A DNA stretch of 64,000 nt from Sabethes cyaneus (lineage: Eukaryota > Arthropoda > Insecta > Diptera > Culicidae), in the NCBI RefSeq assembly GCF_943734655.1, contig NC_071353.1, positions 149,278,043-149,342,042 of the forward strand, in the 5' to 3' direction. Within the stretch, counting starts at the first letter, position 1, and each line of letters starts with the position of its first letter. Shown here piece by piece: positions 22,451 through 36,400 of the stretch. The translations under genes were made by a program, and so were the position numbers. Under the pieces are notes generated by a model. It was not told the origin of the DNA. It worked only from the letters and a program-made list of their open reading frames with translations, and searched no databases.

Positions 22451-24283
22451 GTAAGATGTTTTTCTAAACGGTAAACTGTGAAAGTAAACAACTAAAACCT
22501 TCTCGGAGCAAGGGACAGTGAATCGACGCCGCGAACTTACGTGCCTATTGCCATTCATGTCAAAAGAGAAGCACATCCGAATGGCACGTTATATTTGCGA
22601 TGAACGCGCTTTGGCTTTAATGTTATTTGTAACCAATGACCCTTTTAAAGGCCACAAGCGAGTTAAAGTAAGATTATTGAAACATGTCAAGCTACGCATA
22701 ATCATATTTAATACAATAATCTGTGGGCTGGTCATTCATTACTATTTCAACCTTTATGATGCACATAAGTAATTTTTAAAAGAAATCTCTATGTCTCAAT
22801 GGTTGAAGGTTGAAGTTTACATTAGTCTTTGATTCAATGATCTGATATAGTCCTGCGTCACCTTTTCGTACAACCCTTAGGGATGAATACCTCGTAGTTT
22901 TTCAGTGAAATGGATGCTTAGAAGATTTTCCAATCGATTGGTGCAAAAATATTGAAAATCAATCAGGAAATCATGGAGTAATTAGCACTCTAAAGCTAAC
23001 CACTTTTAGTGACGCTCGTATTTTTTGTAATCTTGCCGTAAGACGTAGTCTTACGTCAAAAACCGCTGTGGAAAACAAAATTACTACCGAATCACATTGG
23101 CTCTATAGCTACTTAGTCCAACATTGAACACAGTTTTTACTATGGTCGTTACATCGTAGCAATAGGGATAGGGAAAGGAAGGTTGTAATACACCCATTAT
23201 TCCTTGCTCATTATATTATTGCATACAAAACCGAGCCCAACGATGAACACCGGTCACGTTTATGGCGTATGTCACTAGTGAGTGAGTGAGTGAAGGGACT
23301 TGTGGAAACAAATCGGATTGCACCTCGCTGATGCACCTCGAAGCAAAAGGTCGCAAGAAGCTTACCTCTTACAAGCATGGGAATGATTGAAATACAAATA
23401 CAATAACATGTTGTTTACGAAAGACATGTTTTGTATGCAAACTGTTAGTAAGTAGATGCGTGATGGTTTCTTAACTAATCTGCTGCAGAAATAAGGTACC
23501 ACCATCGATTCCAAATGAAAGTGGGCGCATTATGATTTGAAAAAAAAAAGTTGTTCATTTTTCTAATTTGGTTTTGAACTCAAAGTTTGTTTTCCAGCGT
23601 AGAAAATTATCAAAAAGAAAACAAAACAATCAATTTATCTTATCAGAAACAAAATGTGAGATTAGAGTGCACGGTGAAAAGTTGAATTTAAAGTTCCCAA
23701 TTCTAATATTAATAGCTCATCATGTGGTGGAGAACCATAAAAACCGGTTTCCCTTCGGAATACCCTGATAAAAATGCCGAATCACTTATCAATAATAATA
23801 ATGAAAGCAATTCGTTATCGAATATCCATCAGCCCCGAATATTTATGCGAACTCGAACATAAGTCTTCGCGGTACGGTACATCACCGCACGGCCCGGCCC
23901 GGCCCGACCCGGCCGGGAAGCCAACAGAGCCGTTTACATCCATTAGACGCGTGACAACCGACCGACCGACCGACCGGCGGGCTAAAAATAGCCACTGATA
24001 TTGTGTATTGCTTCATCGTAAGTCTAATGGGCGAGGGACAGCCAAGCCAAGAGCCGCTGTTGGTTTTTTTCCTAACCAAATCGATATTTGATATTTTTTT
24101 TTTCGATTTGAGCCAAGCTGCAAGTTAATTGCTTGCTATCGGCTGTGGATCGGTTTGCTGATGCTATTTTAAGTTTAATATGCTAGCACTCTAACTACCC
24201 TACCACCACCGTCATCGCACCAGTATATTATCAATCGTCGTTAATAATTGTTTGTTTGTTTTTTTGTTTGGCTTTCTTCGCAG
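22451..24283. other. Intronic stretch before the first coding exon
   Basis: No gene seen. At 23030-23060 it has CTTGCCGTAAGACGTAGTC and its palindromic partner, a terminus shared with 54117-54135. At 23880-23975 it has CGGCCCGGCCC and (ACCG)n tandems around the MEF2 site. A polypyrimidine tract leads into the exon 1 acceptor at 24283. Confidence 0.5.
23982..23991 (+). promoter_or_regulatory. MEF2 consensus site, 300 bp before the first coding exon
   Basis: GGCTAAAAATAGCC is an extended, nearly palindromic MEF2 site within a short, very GC-rich block (CCCGGCCC and ACCG repeats). The island contrasts sharply with the A/T-rich intron and looks regulatory. Confidence 0.5.
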
Positions 24284-24285
24284 AA

Positions 24286-24414
24286 ATGGCACGCGACTCC
24301 ACGATGGGACGAGACCGGGTTCTGGTGATGCCCAGCACTGGCATCGCACTGGATACACCATCGACATCACAACCGGCGGCTGGACCGACTGACATCAACC
24401 AACAGATACTGGAG
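24286..24414 (+). CDS. HDAC4: HDAC4 coding exon 1 (residues 1-43)
   Basis: The acceptor TTCTTCGCAG ends at 24283, so the exon begins only two bases before the ATG. The 5' UTR must therefore come from at least one upstream exon. It encodes MARDSTMGRDRVLVMPSTG and onward to ..DINQQILE, then donor GTATGG in phase 0. The sequence is not in the vertebrate core but leads straight into the Gln-rich helix coded 19 kb downstream. In-frame sense codons upstream of the ATG are only the intron's polypyrimidine tract. The exon is GC-richer than its surroundings. Residues are unremarkable: Ser/Thr/Pro-rich and probably disordered. Confidence 0.88.
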
Positions 24415-27400
24415 GTATGGAATGGGGAAAAATGTTTATTTAAATTCACTACGGGCTTGTTTCTTTGCTGGGCAATTATATTCGAAATTAGAATTAGATT
24501 TAGAGTCTCCATCAGAGAGGTTTTCAGCCTTCGGCTGAGTCGTTTCTAAATATATTGGAAGTCCAGACGGACTGACTTTTTGACTTTTAGTTTCGATCCG
24601 TACTAATCAGAGACAAAAAAAGTTACAGATAACACAAGAGGTTATAAACTAGAAACTTTATGTCGACGGTCTGAACCAATAGTTTGGTCTTTTGACGATT
24701 GTTGCTGACTCCAACGACCCACTTGTCCGATATCTTTAACAATGCTTGGAGCCACCGAAACTAGCAACTTAGTTTGTGGCTGGTCGTCACTATTTCAAAA
24801 TGCCCAAAATGTCACGCTCTATACAGTGTGGCGAGATCAAGTCGATGACTGACCTTATCGCTTTACTCGACGTTGATAACCTTCCTTTTAATTTGCACCG
24901 CAAGCTCTCGGCTCGAAACACAATCCCCAAAGTTAGTTTCATCATCAAAACTGCTCACCCTTCTTCAAAGATTGTCGTTTTATTACTTCCTGATTCACTC
25001 GATAATCCGATGGGTCCTTATCAGTTCTGTGTAAACCTTTTCTGTGGCAAAGGTGGCCCAGACCTTTTTTCGGCAACCTGCAGTTACTATCCAAGTTTAC
25101 TTGGCCTTGAGACACTTTGGCTACCCCGGAAAACCCGTTTAGTCGTTCCTGGTTAGTAGTAGATCCACGGCATCCAATTTTACAACACTAAAAATTTTAA
25201 TATAGTCGCACGCTTTTATGGATTTGACCTCCGAATATTCAATCGGACCGTTTGCGTATCAAAACTTCTCCGCAAAAGTTGTGTGTTAAGTTTTGTGATT
25301 GTGAGCGCGGAGCTCATCATCATCATCATCAGCCGCCGAACATAAAGCTGAATAAATTAAGTCATTTTTGTTCGAGAGTCTCGCACGACTCGCTGACTGG
25401 TGGGAAGCTCCGGTAGGAGTTGGTAGAACGAATGGCTTCAGTGCGTTTTGAATTTGATACACAACAGTTAAAACAATGCATGGTTAATGCTAGCTCCCGG
25501 TATTTTTTTGCAAACAACGCAGATGAAGATATTTTAAGAAACAGCGCAAATAAGGTTGAAAGTAAAAATAGAACAGGCAAATTTAAGACACTGATGACGT
25601 AAATGAGTAGATTGTATTATTCAACGTTTCGGTCCGTGACTCGTGGCATTTTTCGAATCAAGCAAGCAACAGACAAAACATAACAAACTTTTAACGTAAG
25701 TTGATAAGTCGATGCTGCTTTACTCTTTGAAAATGGATTCACACGAAAATCGACCGGGAATATACTCTACGTGAATCTAATTTTAAACACTTTTTAGAGC
25801 GAATTCTGTGTCAGGCAAAATGACACAGAAAAAAGAAAAAAATATAGAAAAATGAAACAAAAAACTAGAAAGAAATTTAAAAAAAAGAACAAGAGAGTGC
25901 TCCTGAAAGACACAAAAATAACACAAAAGCTGAAACAGAAATGACACGAACATAATACAGGAATCAGAATAATTATAAATTATTTTCGAAACTCTTCCTT
26001 TTTGACCTCGACGAATAAACGTTTGATACCGGAATACTATCAAACTTATTAACTTACCAAACTTATTATTCAATTTTTTGCCCAAAAAGCAAAATATGGA
26101 TCATTCCATGCCATGTGACCGAGAAAAAGTTCAAACGTGTAATCGACCTTCACGGATTTGAACCAACTTTTGCCAAAATGTTCGTTTTCGGCCAGGAAGT
26201 AAAAATCCAAAATTTGGTGCCGATCGGACATTTCCTTGATTAACGGGAGCACCTCCATTTTTAAAGAAAACTAGCTGACTCGACAAACTTCGTATTCCCA
26301 CAAATTAACCTGTGTTGTACATAAATCATGAATTTAGGATGATCTTTGTCACAATCTCGAGTTTTGCAAGTTTCTGACGAGTTCAACTTTAGATGATTCA
26401 TTTTGGCAGTTACGTAACTATGAAAGCATCCCAGGTAACCAATAAGCATCACTAATGCTATTCAAATGCAGGCCAATAAGCATTTAAGTCGCCTTAAATG
26501 CTACATAAATGCTATTTTGGCAAAATATACAGTTCCTACCCCTACCCCTACCACAGGGGTGAGGGGTCTCTAACTATCATAAAATAAATTCAAGACTCCA
26601 AAATCTCCCACATGCCAAATTTGTTTCCATTTGCTTGATTAGTTCTCGAGTTATGAGGAAATTTGTTTTTCATTTATACAGGAGCCCCCCCTCTTAAAGT
26701 GGGGCACTAAATTCACCTTAGAAAATATTCTTGCCCTCGAAAACCTTCACATGCCAAATTTGGTTCCATTTGGTTAATTAGTTCTCGAGTTATGAGGAAA
26801 TTTGTATTTCATTTGCATGGAAGCCCCCCTCCTCTTAAAGGGGAGAGGAGTCATAATTCCCCTTCTAAAGAGGGGAGGGGTCTCAATTTACCATAGAATA
26901 AATTCTTGTCACCAAAAACACCCACATGCCAAATTTGGTTCCATTTGCTTGATTAGTTCTCGAGTTATGCAGAAATTTGTGTTTCATTTGTATGGGAGCC
27001 CCCCCTCTTAGTGGGGGGAGGTCTCTCTAACCATCATTAAAACCTTCCCTGGCCCCAAAAACCTCTACATGCAAATTTTCACACCGATTGGTTCAGTAGT
27101 TTTTGATTCTATAAGGAACATGCCGACAGACAGACAGACAGACAGAAATCCATTTTTATATATAAGAAGATACCCGTTTTTGTCAAAACCTCTTATTTTC
27201 TTTTGCTTATATCTCCGGAAGTATTAGGTTTAGAAAGACACTATTTTCACATTGTCAAAGGAAATCACCCAAGGAATTCGAAAAAGACATTATTTTTGGT
27301 CACCAGTGCTGCCAAATATTTTTAAACTCAATTTGAAAACTAAATTTACATTTTTCTCTCAATGAAGACAATTTTATCTCAAAAATTTCAACTTCATTGT

Positions 27401-30400
27401 GTTCCGGAGATTTTTTTTACATAAGAATTAATCATCGCCCCGAGGTATTCTTTGCCGATCCCGAGATACAGCGTTTTAAAGCAATCAATTCCCCATTTTT
27501 AATGTAAAACTAAGAGCAAAATAACTTTTTTTTTGAAGCAGTAATTCTCTACGCAATGTAAAAATACTTTAGCATATCGGGAAAGTATTTATACAGTATA
27601 TAAAAGGGGTTTTCTTAACAGTGTTGCCAACTTTTCAGTTTCCTGCATGATTAGTTACATTAATAAAGGGTCTCCTTGCAACAATAAACGCAATAAACAA
27701 GGAAGGTAATAGCTCATGTCTATTAGCGAGATGAAAAACAGTTTACATACAAGGGTATGATCAAAAAACTAACGTATATTTTACGCGTTTTTGAAGTAAC
27801 ATTTCCTCCCCAAGTAACACACAAAACAAGTTCTTCAAAGAAAGTAGTCGTTTAAGGGTACTATTAACGTACTTTGAAAACATGTGTCGTTATTATTAAG
27901 GTTTTGAAATGTTTTGTGATAACATGAATTTATTTGACAGCTCATATCAAATGAATAATGTTTGTTTTTGTCAACATGTCAACACAAAGTTTTTATTATA
28001 TCTCCATTACAAAATCTCAACTACTGCAAGAACAAGTTGTAGGTTATGCTATAATAACGTTTTAAAATGGAATGAAATAACCTGATACATACTTCTTTCA
28101 ATTGTTGTTTGATTAGACTTCAATTTTTTGCGCTTTTCTGGTAATAGAGAAGTTCTGATGTATGTAATGTTATACTATTCTATAACAAGCTGTGTTGCTT
28201 GGGTCATCTAGTACTATAAATCAAACGAAAAACTGGCAACACTGTTAACCCTCTAACGGATAAGGCCGTCTGTAGACCGATATGGCCAAGTAGTTTTACA
28301 TTGCGAAGAGAATCACTGCTTTAAAAAAAGTTATTTTGCTTATAATTTTACATAAAAAAATGGGGTATTGCTTGATTTAAAACGCTATATCTCGGGATCG
28401 GCAAAGAATACCTCGGGGCGATGAGTAATTCTTATGTGAAAAAAATCTGCGAAACACGATGAAGTTGAAATTCTTGAGTTAAAATTGTCTTCATTGAGAG
28501 AAAAATGTAAATTTAGTTTTTAAATTGAGTTTAAAAATACTTGGCAGCACTGGTGCTCGAAAATAATATCTTTTTCGTATTCCTTGGGTGATTTCCTTTG
28601 AAAATGTGAAAATAGTGTCTTTCTAAACTTAATATTGCCTGAGATATAAACAAAAGGAAAAAAAATTTACGTAAAAATGGGGTATCGCCGCTTGCTTTAA
28701 AACGCTGTATCTCGGGATTGGCAAAGAATACCTCGGGGCGATAGGTGATTCTTATGTAAAAAAATCTGCGAAATACGATGAAATTGGAATTTTTGAGATC
28801 AAATTGTCTTCATTGAGAGAAAAATAAAAAATCAGTTTTCAAATTGAGTTTTAAAATATTTGGCAGCACTGGTGCTTAAAAATAATATTTTTTTCGAATT
28901 CCTTTAAAAATGTGAAAATAGTGTCTTTCTAAACCCAATACTTCCAGAGATATAAGCAACATCAAATAAGAAGTTTTGTCAAAAACGGGTATTTTCGTTA
29001 AAAATGGAGGTGCTCCCATTAAGGGGGCATCCATAAAGTACGTCACGCTTATAGGGGGGAGGGGGGGTTGACCTAATCGTGACGATTTGTGACGTAGGGG
29101 GGAGGGGGAGTATGAAGTTATGTGACGTCACATGAAAAAAAAAATCAAATGGAAAATTTATTCGGGAAATTATAATTTAGCCTTCATTTGAAGATACAAC
29201 TATTGAAGGCTTCTATAAAATTAACGTACTGATAGATTTTAAAACAAATAGTTAAATTTTTTGAATGAACACTTTTTTGAACATATATGTGTGAACAGGA
29301 CTCATTTATTCTATGTAGTATGAACTCTCCATTAAGGCTTTACAGAATATGCAGTACACCGCTGAAGAGCTGCTTGAGTACAGTCCTGCCTAAAAGATTT
29401 TTGCAACCGCAAATAGCAGTCGCACAAACTCCTGAAGGGTTACGGGATGCTACCAAAGACCCATGGCAATGTTTTCCCTTGATATTCGTGCTGAACTCAA
29501 TCGATGAACAAAAACTCATACCGAAGTTTCACGGCTGCTTTTAGGGTTTTTCGGTATAATTTATACTGCCCCTCACTCAAAAGCTCTCTGAAGGATAGGG
29601 TTTAAGCCACTTGCGGATTAAATTTCGCATCTAAGGTAGTGGTGAATGATTGCACGATTGAAGAAATACACAAAATGACAAAGTCCCTCAGAAAAGTTCT
29701 TCCAAGGCGTGTTGCTGCAAGACGTCAGCTGGAAGTCCTGATTCTTTCAACTAGATCAGACGAATTTGAGTGGATGAATGTAAAGGGCGTAGATATGCGC
29801 TAAACATTAATCGACGGCACATCAGCGACTTCTGAAGCATATCCGATTGCAGCAATTGAAGATCGTCTTCAAAATCCGTGAATCGATGACTTATAAGCTC
29901 GAAAATTTTCCTTTTTTTTATTTGCTGAAATTCATTTGATAGCTTTAAATAAAAAGGTTGGAATGAATATTTAATTTTTTTGTTGTGAAGGGGGGGGGAT
30001 TGCCGTGACGTGACGTACTTTCTCAGGGGGGTCACGAATGTGTGACGAAATGTGACAAGGGGGGGAGGGGGGGTTGAATTTGGTCAAAATTTGCGTGACG
30101 TACTAAATGGATGTCGCCTAATCGAAGAAATGTCCGATCGGCACCAAATTTTCGATTTTTGCTTTCTGACCGAAAACGAACAATCTGGCGAAATTTGGTT
30201 CAAATTCGTGAAGGTTGATTCCACGGGGCTCGGACACTTCGCATGAAATGACCCATATATTATAATGAATTACCTCAGTGCGCCAGTTTGTGTCATGCTT
30301 TATTTTGAAGAAAAATGGTATTAAAAATCGTAGTTTGTTGACAAAAATAGTACGGATACACTTCTAAAATGATCTATCACATCTAAGTCATACGAAAGAG

Positions 30401-33400
30401 ATATAATCAATAGAAAAAAGGACACCAAAATCCAAATATAACAATATAACATGATACAAATAATGGCGCCAAAATAACACAAATCAAGCAAAAACGAAAA
30501 TAAAACAAATTGAGAAGTAAAACAAAAGGGAGAACTACGAAACAAGCAAGTAAATAAATAAATAAATATTAAATAATACAAAAATAACGCAGTTATGGTA
30601 CAAATCACACAAAAATTGTACCAAATAAACTTCTCGTTTTGAATATGAATATGAATATGAATATATGGTGCTACCACCTGCCTTAGCAGAACATCCGTTC
30701 ATAGCAATGAGTATCATGTCAAAAAGAGTTGAACATATTCAACGATTGGTCATGCTTCCCACCTCTTGTATGAAGGGCCAAAAGGGAATTGGTCGATAAG
30801 CAACATCACTTACACGTACCAGGGATTTAGAGAATCTCCTTCCAAGAGCTAAGTCACCTGAGTCAATCGTTGAATAAACCGTCTTAATGCAGAATGACTC
30901 CAGCAGGTGGGGAGAAGAGCCCGCTCATTATTCACGATGTGTTGTTAATCGGGCCAAGATTAACCCTAGAAAGTTGACTGTTTCACTCTCCCTAGGCCCA
31001 TCGCTTCAAACAAGTGCTCTGGTGGTCCCTCCCTCTTCCCCATTCTAGTTTATTTATGAAATGTGGTATATATGGATAAAAATAGAACAATCTCACCAGC
31101 AATCCTTCTAATGGAATAGAGTTGCTTCCTTTTGGTTTCTATAAGTGCTTCTAATAATCAATTTAATTTTTTCTTCTGGTATCCAATATCCATGTGCAGT
31201 ATTAACACTCGTATTGGCCAAAGTTTTATATAGCATGAGGTGCTTCATAAGCTAAAACGAAAAAGATAATCAAAATAACTTATTTTATGCTTACCTATTA
31301 ACAAGGTCGTGTGGCTCCGCCGTCTGCCCAAAACCTCGAATTTTGAGATCAGGCAGCCGGGAACCACCCAGTATCGCACCTCCTAGCTTGGCTACTCAAT
31401 AGAGCATTACCGGGTATGGCCACGTGGAGGCGCTACGCAGGGGCTTGGGATAGCTAGAGCTATATTGGACGCTCCTCATTTGCCTTCCCCATTTCATACC
31501 CGTTTACCTTAAATTAGTTCTGGTACAAAAACTATGTTAGCTAACTCAATTCTGTTACTTTCATTCGAAAGCTGAGAAAATTTTGTATTGAAAATTGCGT
31601 TTAAACCTCCCACTTTATGAGATTTAGTAACTTTCAAGAAGCAAAAGGATTTGAAATAAGTGTTTTTCAAGGCATTTTTATCGAATTTCTCCTAAAAATG
31701 TGTGATTCAACACCCAAAACTATACGTTTAAAATAAAATTGCAACAAAACTAAAAGAGATAGAAGTTTTACGTCATAGAACGAATTGTAGAACGGTACTA
31801 GAGCTTCAAATTGGTGAATCAATTTTCATTCACTAGCAATTTGCAGCATTTTGCTTTTAATTTCAGCATATGGTGCTCTATTTACACTACTACCAATATG
31901 TGAAGCAGTTGCGCCTGCAACTCTTCTATCGTGTTGACATAGCTAGCATTTCAGTGACAACCACTTGCTTCTGGTGCTAGTGTATATGAACGATAGACTA
32001 GAACCAGCAGCAAGCTGTTGTCACTGCAAAACTAGTTATCTTCAATAAGCCGACATGTAGGCAATACCTACACGTTATCCATCGGTCTCTCTTTTGATCT
32101 GTTTTTGAAAAGCAGTAACCCCTGTGCAGGCTAGTTCGGCCGGTCGGATTTAAAAAAAACACAGACACCACTATACAAAATGGGCCCAATTTAGTCGCTG
32201 CGACTTCATCATTTCTCGCGACTATAACTCAAATTCAGTAGCGTTTCATTAAGACCAAAATACACGCCGATATTCAGTAAATATTATTCTATCAACTGGT
32301 ATAAAAATCTTATCTCGAATAAATATAGTTTCGACGTAATTCCTGAACATTGTTCAGGCTACCGCTTAATGGGCTGAAAATATCCTCCCGTACCCTATGA
32401 TCCTTTATCATCCCCTGAAATATTTGCGCTAAGTTAGCTAACACCCTGGAGGAAGAGAGATCTGAAAAAGACATGGAGATAGGAAAGTATATGGAGCAAG
32501 AAATGGAAATGCAAGAACAGCCAAAGGAATACGTTTAAAGAAGAAAAACTTGACGAATGAAAACAGGATGAGAGGAAACACGAAAAACAAGGACAAAAAC
32601 TGGAAAAAACAGAAACAGAAAAAACGGAAAAAGAGAAATAAAAAAGAAAAATGGGTCCAAAAAGGATTAAACAAGAAAGATAAATGAGTGAAACAGAATA
32701 CTAGGCTGGAATACTAGACAGAAGGAGATAGCAACGGCAACGGAACAGAAAGATCGAAAACATTGAAACAACAGAAGGAGACAAACAAGTGAAGGAAAGA
32801 AAAACAAAACGAAAGAGAAAAAAAATGACGAATGACAAAAGAAATAGTGGAAAATTAAAAAGAGTACAAGGATAGAAGAAAAACGGGACATTAAAGATGA
32901 ACGAAAAATGAGCAGAAACGAGACGAATAGTGAAAATACTAAAGAAAAAAGGGAGAAAGCCAACAGAGGAGACGCAGAGGGAGAAGACAACAAAATGGGA
33001 AACTGAAAAAGAGAACAAAAGAGAATGGAAGAGTTAGACAGCAAAAATAAAAGAAAAACTGAAAAAAGGACACAAAAGGATAGAAAATAAGAAAAATAAA
33101 TCAGTAACGAAAAACATGGTGGAAAATAGAGGAAAAATGAAAACAAAGTGGTGAAATGTGAACGAAAAAAGGAACATTCGGACAAAAGCACAAGCAACAG
33201 AAAGAGATAACATGGAAAGAAAAAAAAACAACAAAAACGGCAGAACAGGAAATTAGAGATAGAAAAAAAGAAAGAGGACAGAAAAGAAAGGCAAAAAAAG
33301 ATAGGAGGAGATCACAAGAGCTAAAATGAGACACAAAACAATGAAAAGACATAAATCGAGACGAGAAAAAGAAAAAAGAAAAGGGGAAAAACGAAACAAA

Positions 33401-36400
33401 AAAGTAAAGAGATAGGAAAAGGAGGAAAACCGAACAGACAGAGGAAAAAAATAAATAGCAAAAAGTAAACATAAAAAAAAGAAAAAATATGAAAACATAA
33501 TAAGGCCATTACAAATATTTTACAAAGATTTTGTCCTTCCGGTGTTGAGTCACTAAAGTGGGGGGGGGGAGGGGGCGAAAAAAAACAGATTTTTTTAATC
33601 GAGCAAAAAAATAATTTTAAGCACTTTTACTTAAAGCGTTAACTCAACTCGTACACTCATTTTTCGAGTTTTCCAGGCTGTAGAGCCCACAGACAATTGG
33701 TTTTATAAAAAAAATCAACTCATATCCTACAAATTTGCCCCCCAATTTTTCAAGTCAATTTCCAAGGGGGTGGGGGTAACAAAAACTTTAAAAATAATTT
33801 GCAATGGCCTAACAGGTAACACGAAAAACGGGGACAAAAAACGAGGTAAAACAGCAATATAAAAAGATGAAGAAAGAAGAAAAAACGGGATAGAATAAGA
33901 TGAAACGAGAGAGGAAAGTGAGGAAAACAGGAGAGAACAAGTGAGAAAGCGATAGAAAACGCAACATCACCGAGACATAAATGTTGAAAAAATATAAAAG
34001 TAAACAGAAAAAAACAAGGGAAGGTAAGAGAAGAAAAACGATAACGAAAAATACGGCAAATGGTACAGAAAAACAGAAAAAGCAATTGAGAGAATGTTTC
34101 CGGAACAGGATAGAAAAAAGGAACACTGAAAACAAACAGAGATAAGATGTTAATGGAAAAATGAAGAAAGTCCGAACCAAAAAAACAACAGAAAGAGAAA
34201 AACTGAAACAAAACCGGAAGAACAGAAAAATCAGAACAGCTTAAAAAACAGTTAAAACGGTTAAACAGTTAAAAATAATAAACAGAAGAGCATAAAAAAA
34301 CAGTCCAAAAAGAGATTGAAAGGGACCTTAAAAATATTAGGTAGAAAAACTAGAAAAAGAAGTCATAAGAAAAACGGGAACAGAAATCATTGAAAAATAC
34401 AAAGAAAACAATCAATCAAAAGAGCAGAAAACGAGAAAGGAAGAGGTAGAGAAAAAAACGAGTGAAAATCAGAAATGATGGAACGGAAAAAGTAAAAAGC
34501 GGTAGAAAAAGTGGAAAAAACAGAATAAAAAAGACAAAACCTGTAACAGAAATTAAAGAAAAACAGGACTAAAGGCGGAAATAGTGATAAAAAATAAAAA
34601 AAGGAAACATGAAATAGAGAAAAAACAAAAAGGAAAAACGAGATAATAAAAAATAGAACATAGAAAGCGGAGGAAAAGCGAGATTTTAAAAGAATATAAA
34701 TGGAAGGGAAAAAGGAAAGAAAACACGAAAACTGGAAAAGGAAAAACCCAAACAGCAAGCAAGCAAAAAGATGAAAAGCGTACAGAAAAAGGAAAACCCG
34801 AACAAAAAGTGAAATGGGACAGAAAAAACGCAATAAAAGAATATTAGGAGAGTTACGGAACAGAAATCAAGATAAGGAGAATAGTAATAAAAGGAAAAAT
34901 AGAACAGGAAACGGAACAAAAAGAAATAGGAAAATAAAAAACGAAAAGAAAAAAAAAATGAAAAGGAATAGAACAAATACAAATGGAACAAAAAAGAGGA
35001 AAAACGGACCAGACAGTGAAAATTGGAAGTGAGGAATTCGCTTACGATATGTCTAGAGTGAAATAAAAACATTCTTCTTGCACTTGTATAAATCTTCGTT
35101 AGTTTATTCGCATAATATTATCATCACTAGACCGTATTCCAAACCCATAGATTAAAAGATAGGACAAGAACTGCTCAAGAAGTCGAGTTTTTTCTAACGA
35201 TTTTTTAATTAGTATGCACTGGGCATGAAGCGTTACTTTTTCGTGAACAAAAATTCACCAAAGAAGTGTGAAATTAAGACATTCTTGGAGACAATTTTCA
35301 GTATTACATTTTGAAAAACAAAATGAAGATAAATAAGAAGCCACGTGTCATGTACTGTCTTAGGGCGAATTAGGTGTAACGAAAAAGATTTTTTAAGAGA
35401 AAATAGTTACTCGTTATTTTGAAATATTTGATTTTGGGAATTTTGCCTCTGCAATGCAATGTTATGATTGAGTCCCCGTTTCTCGACACCATCGACCTAA
35501 TTTTTGTCATCCGAAACGAGTTTAATCCGAAGCGGTTTAGAACTTGGTACCAGCCAATCCCAAAGTCCAGAAGGTCCTTGACGGTTTGGCTAGAATCACT
35601 AACTATCACTATCGTATGGGTAGCAATATAAACGTGATATTGCCGTGTGAAAGGTTCACCATCAGCTGTCTCGAGCTTTTATCAATGGACGAGGAGGGTC
35701 TGCTGGAGAGGAACATCAGCAAATTTCGGTGGGTCAGCTAGATCCATTTGAATGTCCGTTCAATAAAAAAAGGTCCAGCAAAAACAAATAATTTGGACGG
35801 ACAGTAAAATATAAACCAGCGTGTAAAGGCAGGTTATTCAGAAGGAACTTTTTTCAAAGTAAAAATTGAATTTCATTCATAAATCTTTTTGCCAGCAGCC
35901 AGCGGCATCGGAAGTGGTGATTCAAAAGTTTTTCCACGCAATCCGCGCCGGCCGTTTGTCGGAATTTTCGTTGAATAATAACTATTCCTACACAACACTG
36001 CTGCAGATGAGTTTTATTTTTGCACTTTACTCTCAACAACAACAGTGAGCTGAGTTGAGTTGAATGTATTGAGCAAACATTTCAATCTTGCACACACAGT
36101 CGTCGTCGTCGTCGTCGGTTGGTCCGTTGGTGCACGGTGCGGGTGCCGGGGAGCCTGTGCGCTGTGCTGACACGAAAGGGGTTTTACTTGGATGGAAGCG
36201 AATTCTAAAAATAGCCATGTAAACAAAGGAAACTGTCTGTAGGTTAGATTAATGGCTGTGGTGGCTTATAAAATAGCTCCACCCGTGAGTGTAGTTTTAT
36301 TTAGCTTTGATTTGTTGATTTTGTTTTTTCGCTGGAAACCCTTCATGTCATTCAAATTGACCGAAAGGAACCGTGGTTCTGCGCTGCCGGACCCGGTGCG

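Noticed and set aside
24256..24285. In-frame codons upstream of the HDAC4 ATG as an N-terminal extension
   Set aside because: They are the polypyrimidine tract and AG of the 5' intron.
24415..24549. Continuation of exon 1 frame past the donor
   Set aside because: GTATGG at 24415 is the donor; the following residues match no HDAC4, whereas exon 2 does.
26510..27180. CRISPR-like array of regularly spaced repeats
   Set aside because: Units are long, diverged and without unique spacers, in an animal genome; it is an interspersed tandem repeat.
35544..35741. Small gene with ISCLELLSMDEEGLLERN-like frame
   Set aside because: No splice sites, start context or family; short and isolated in repeat-rich intron.
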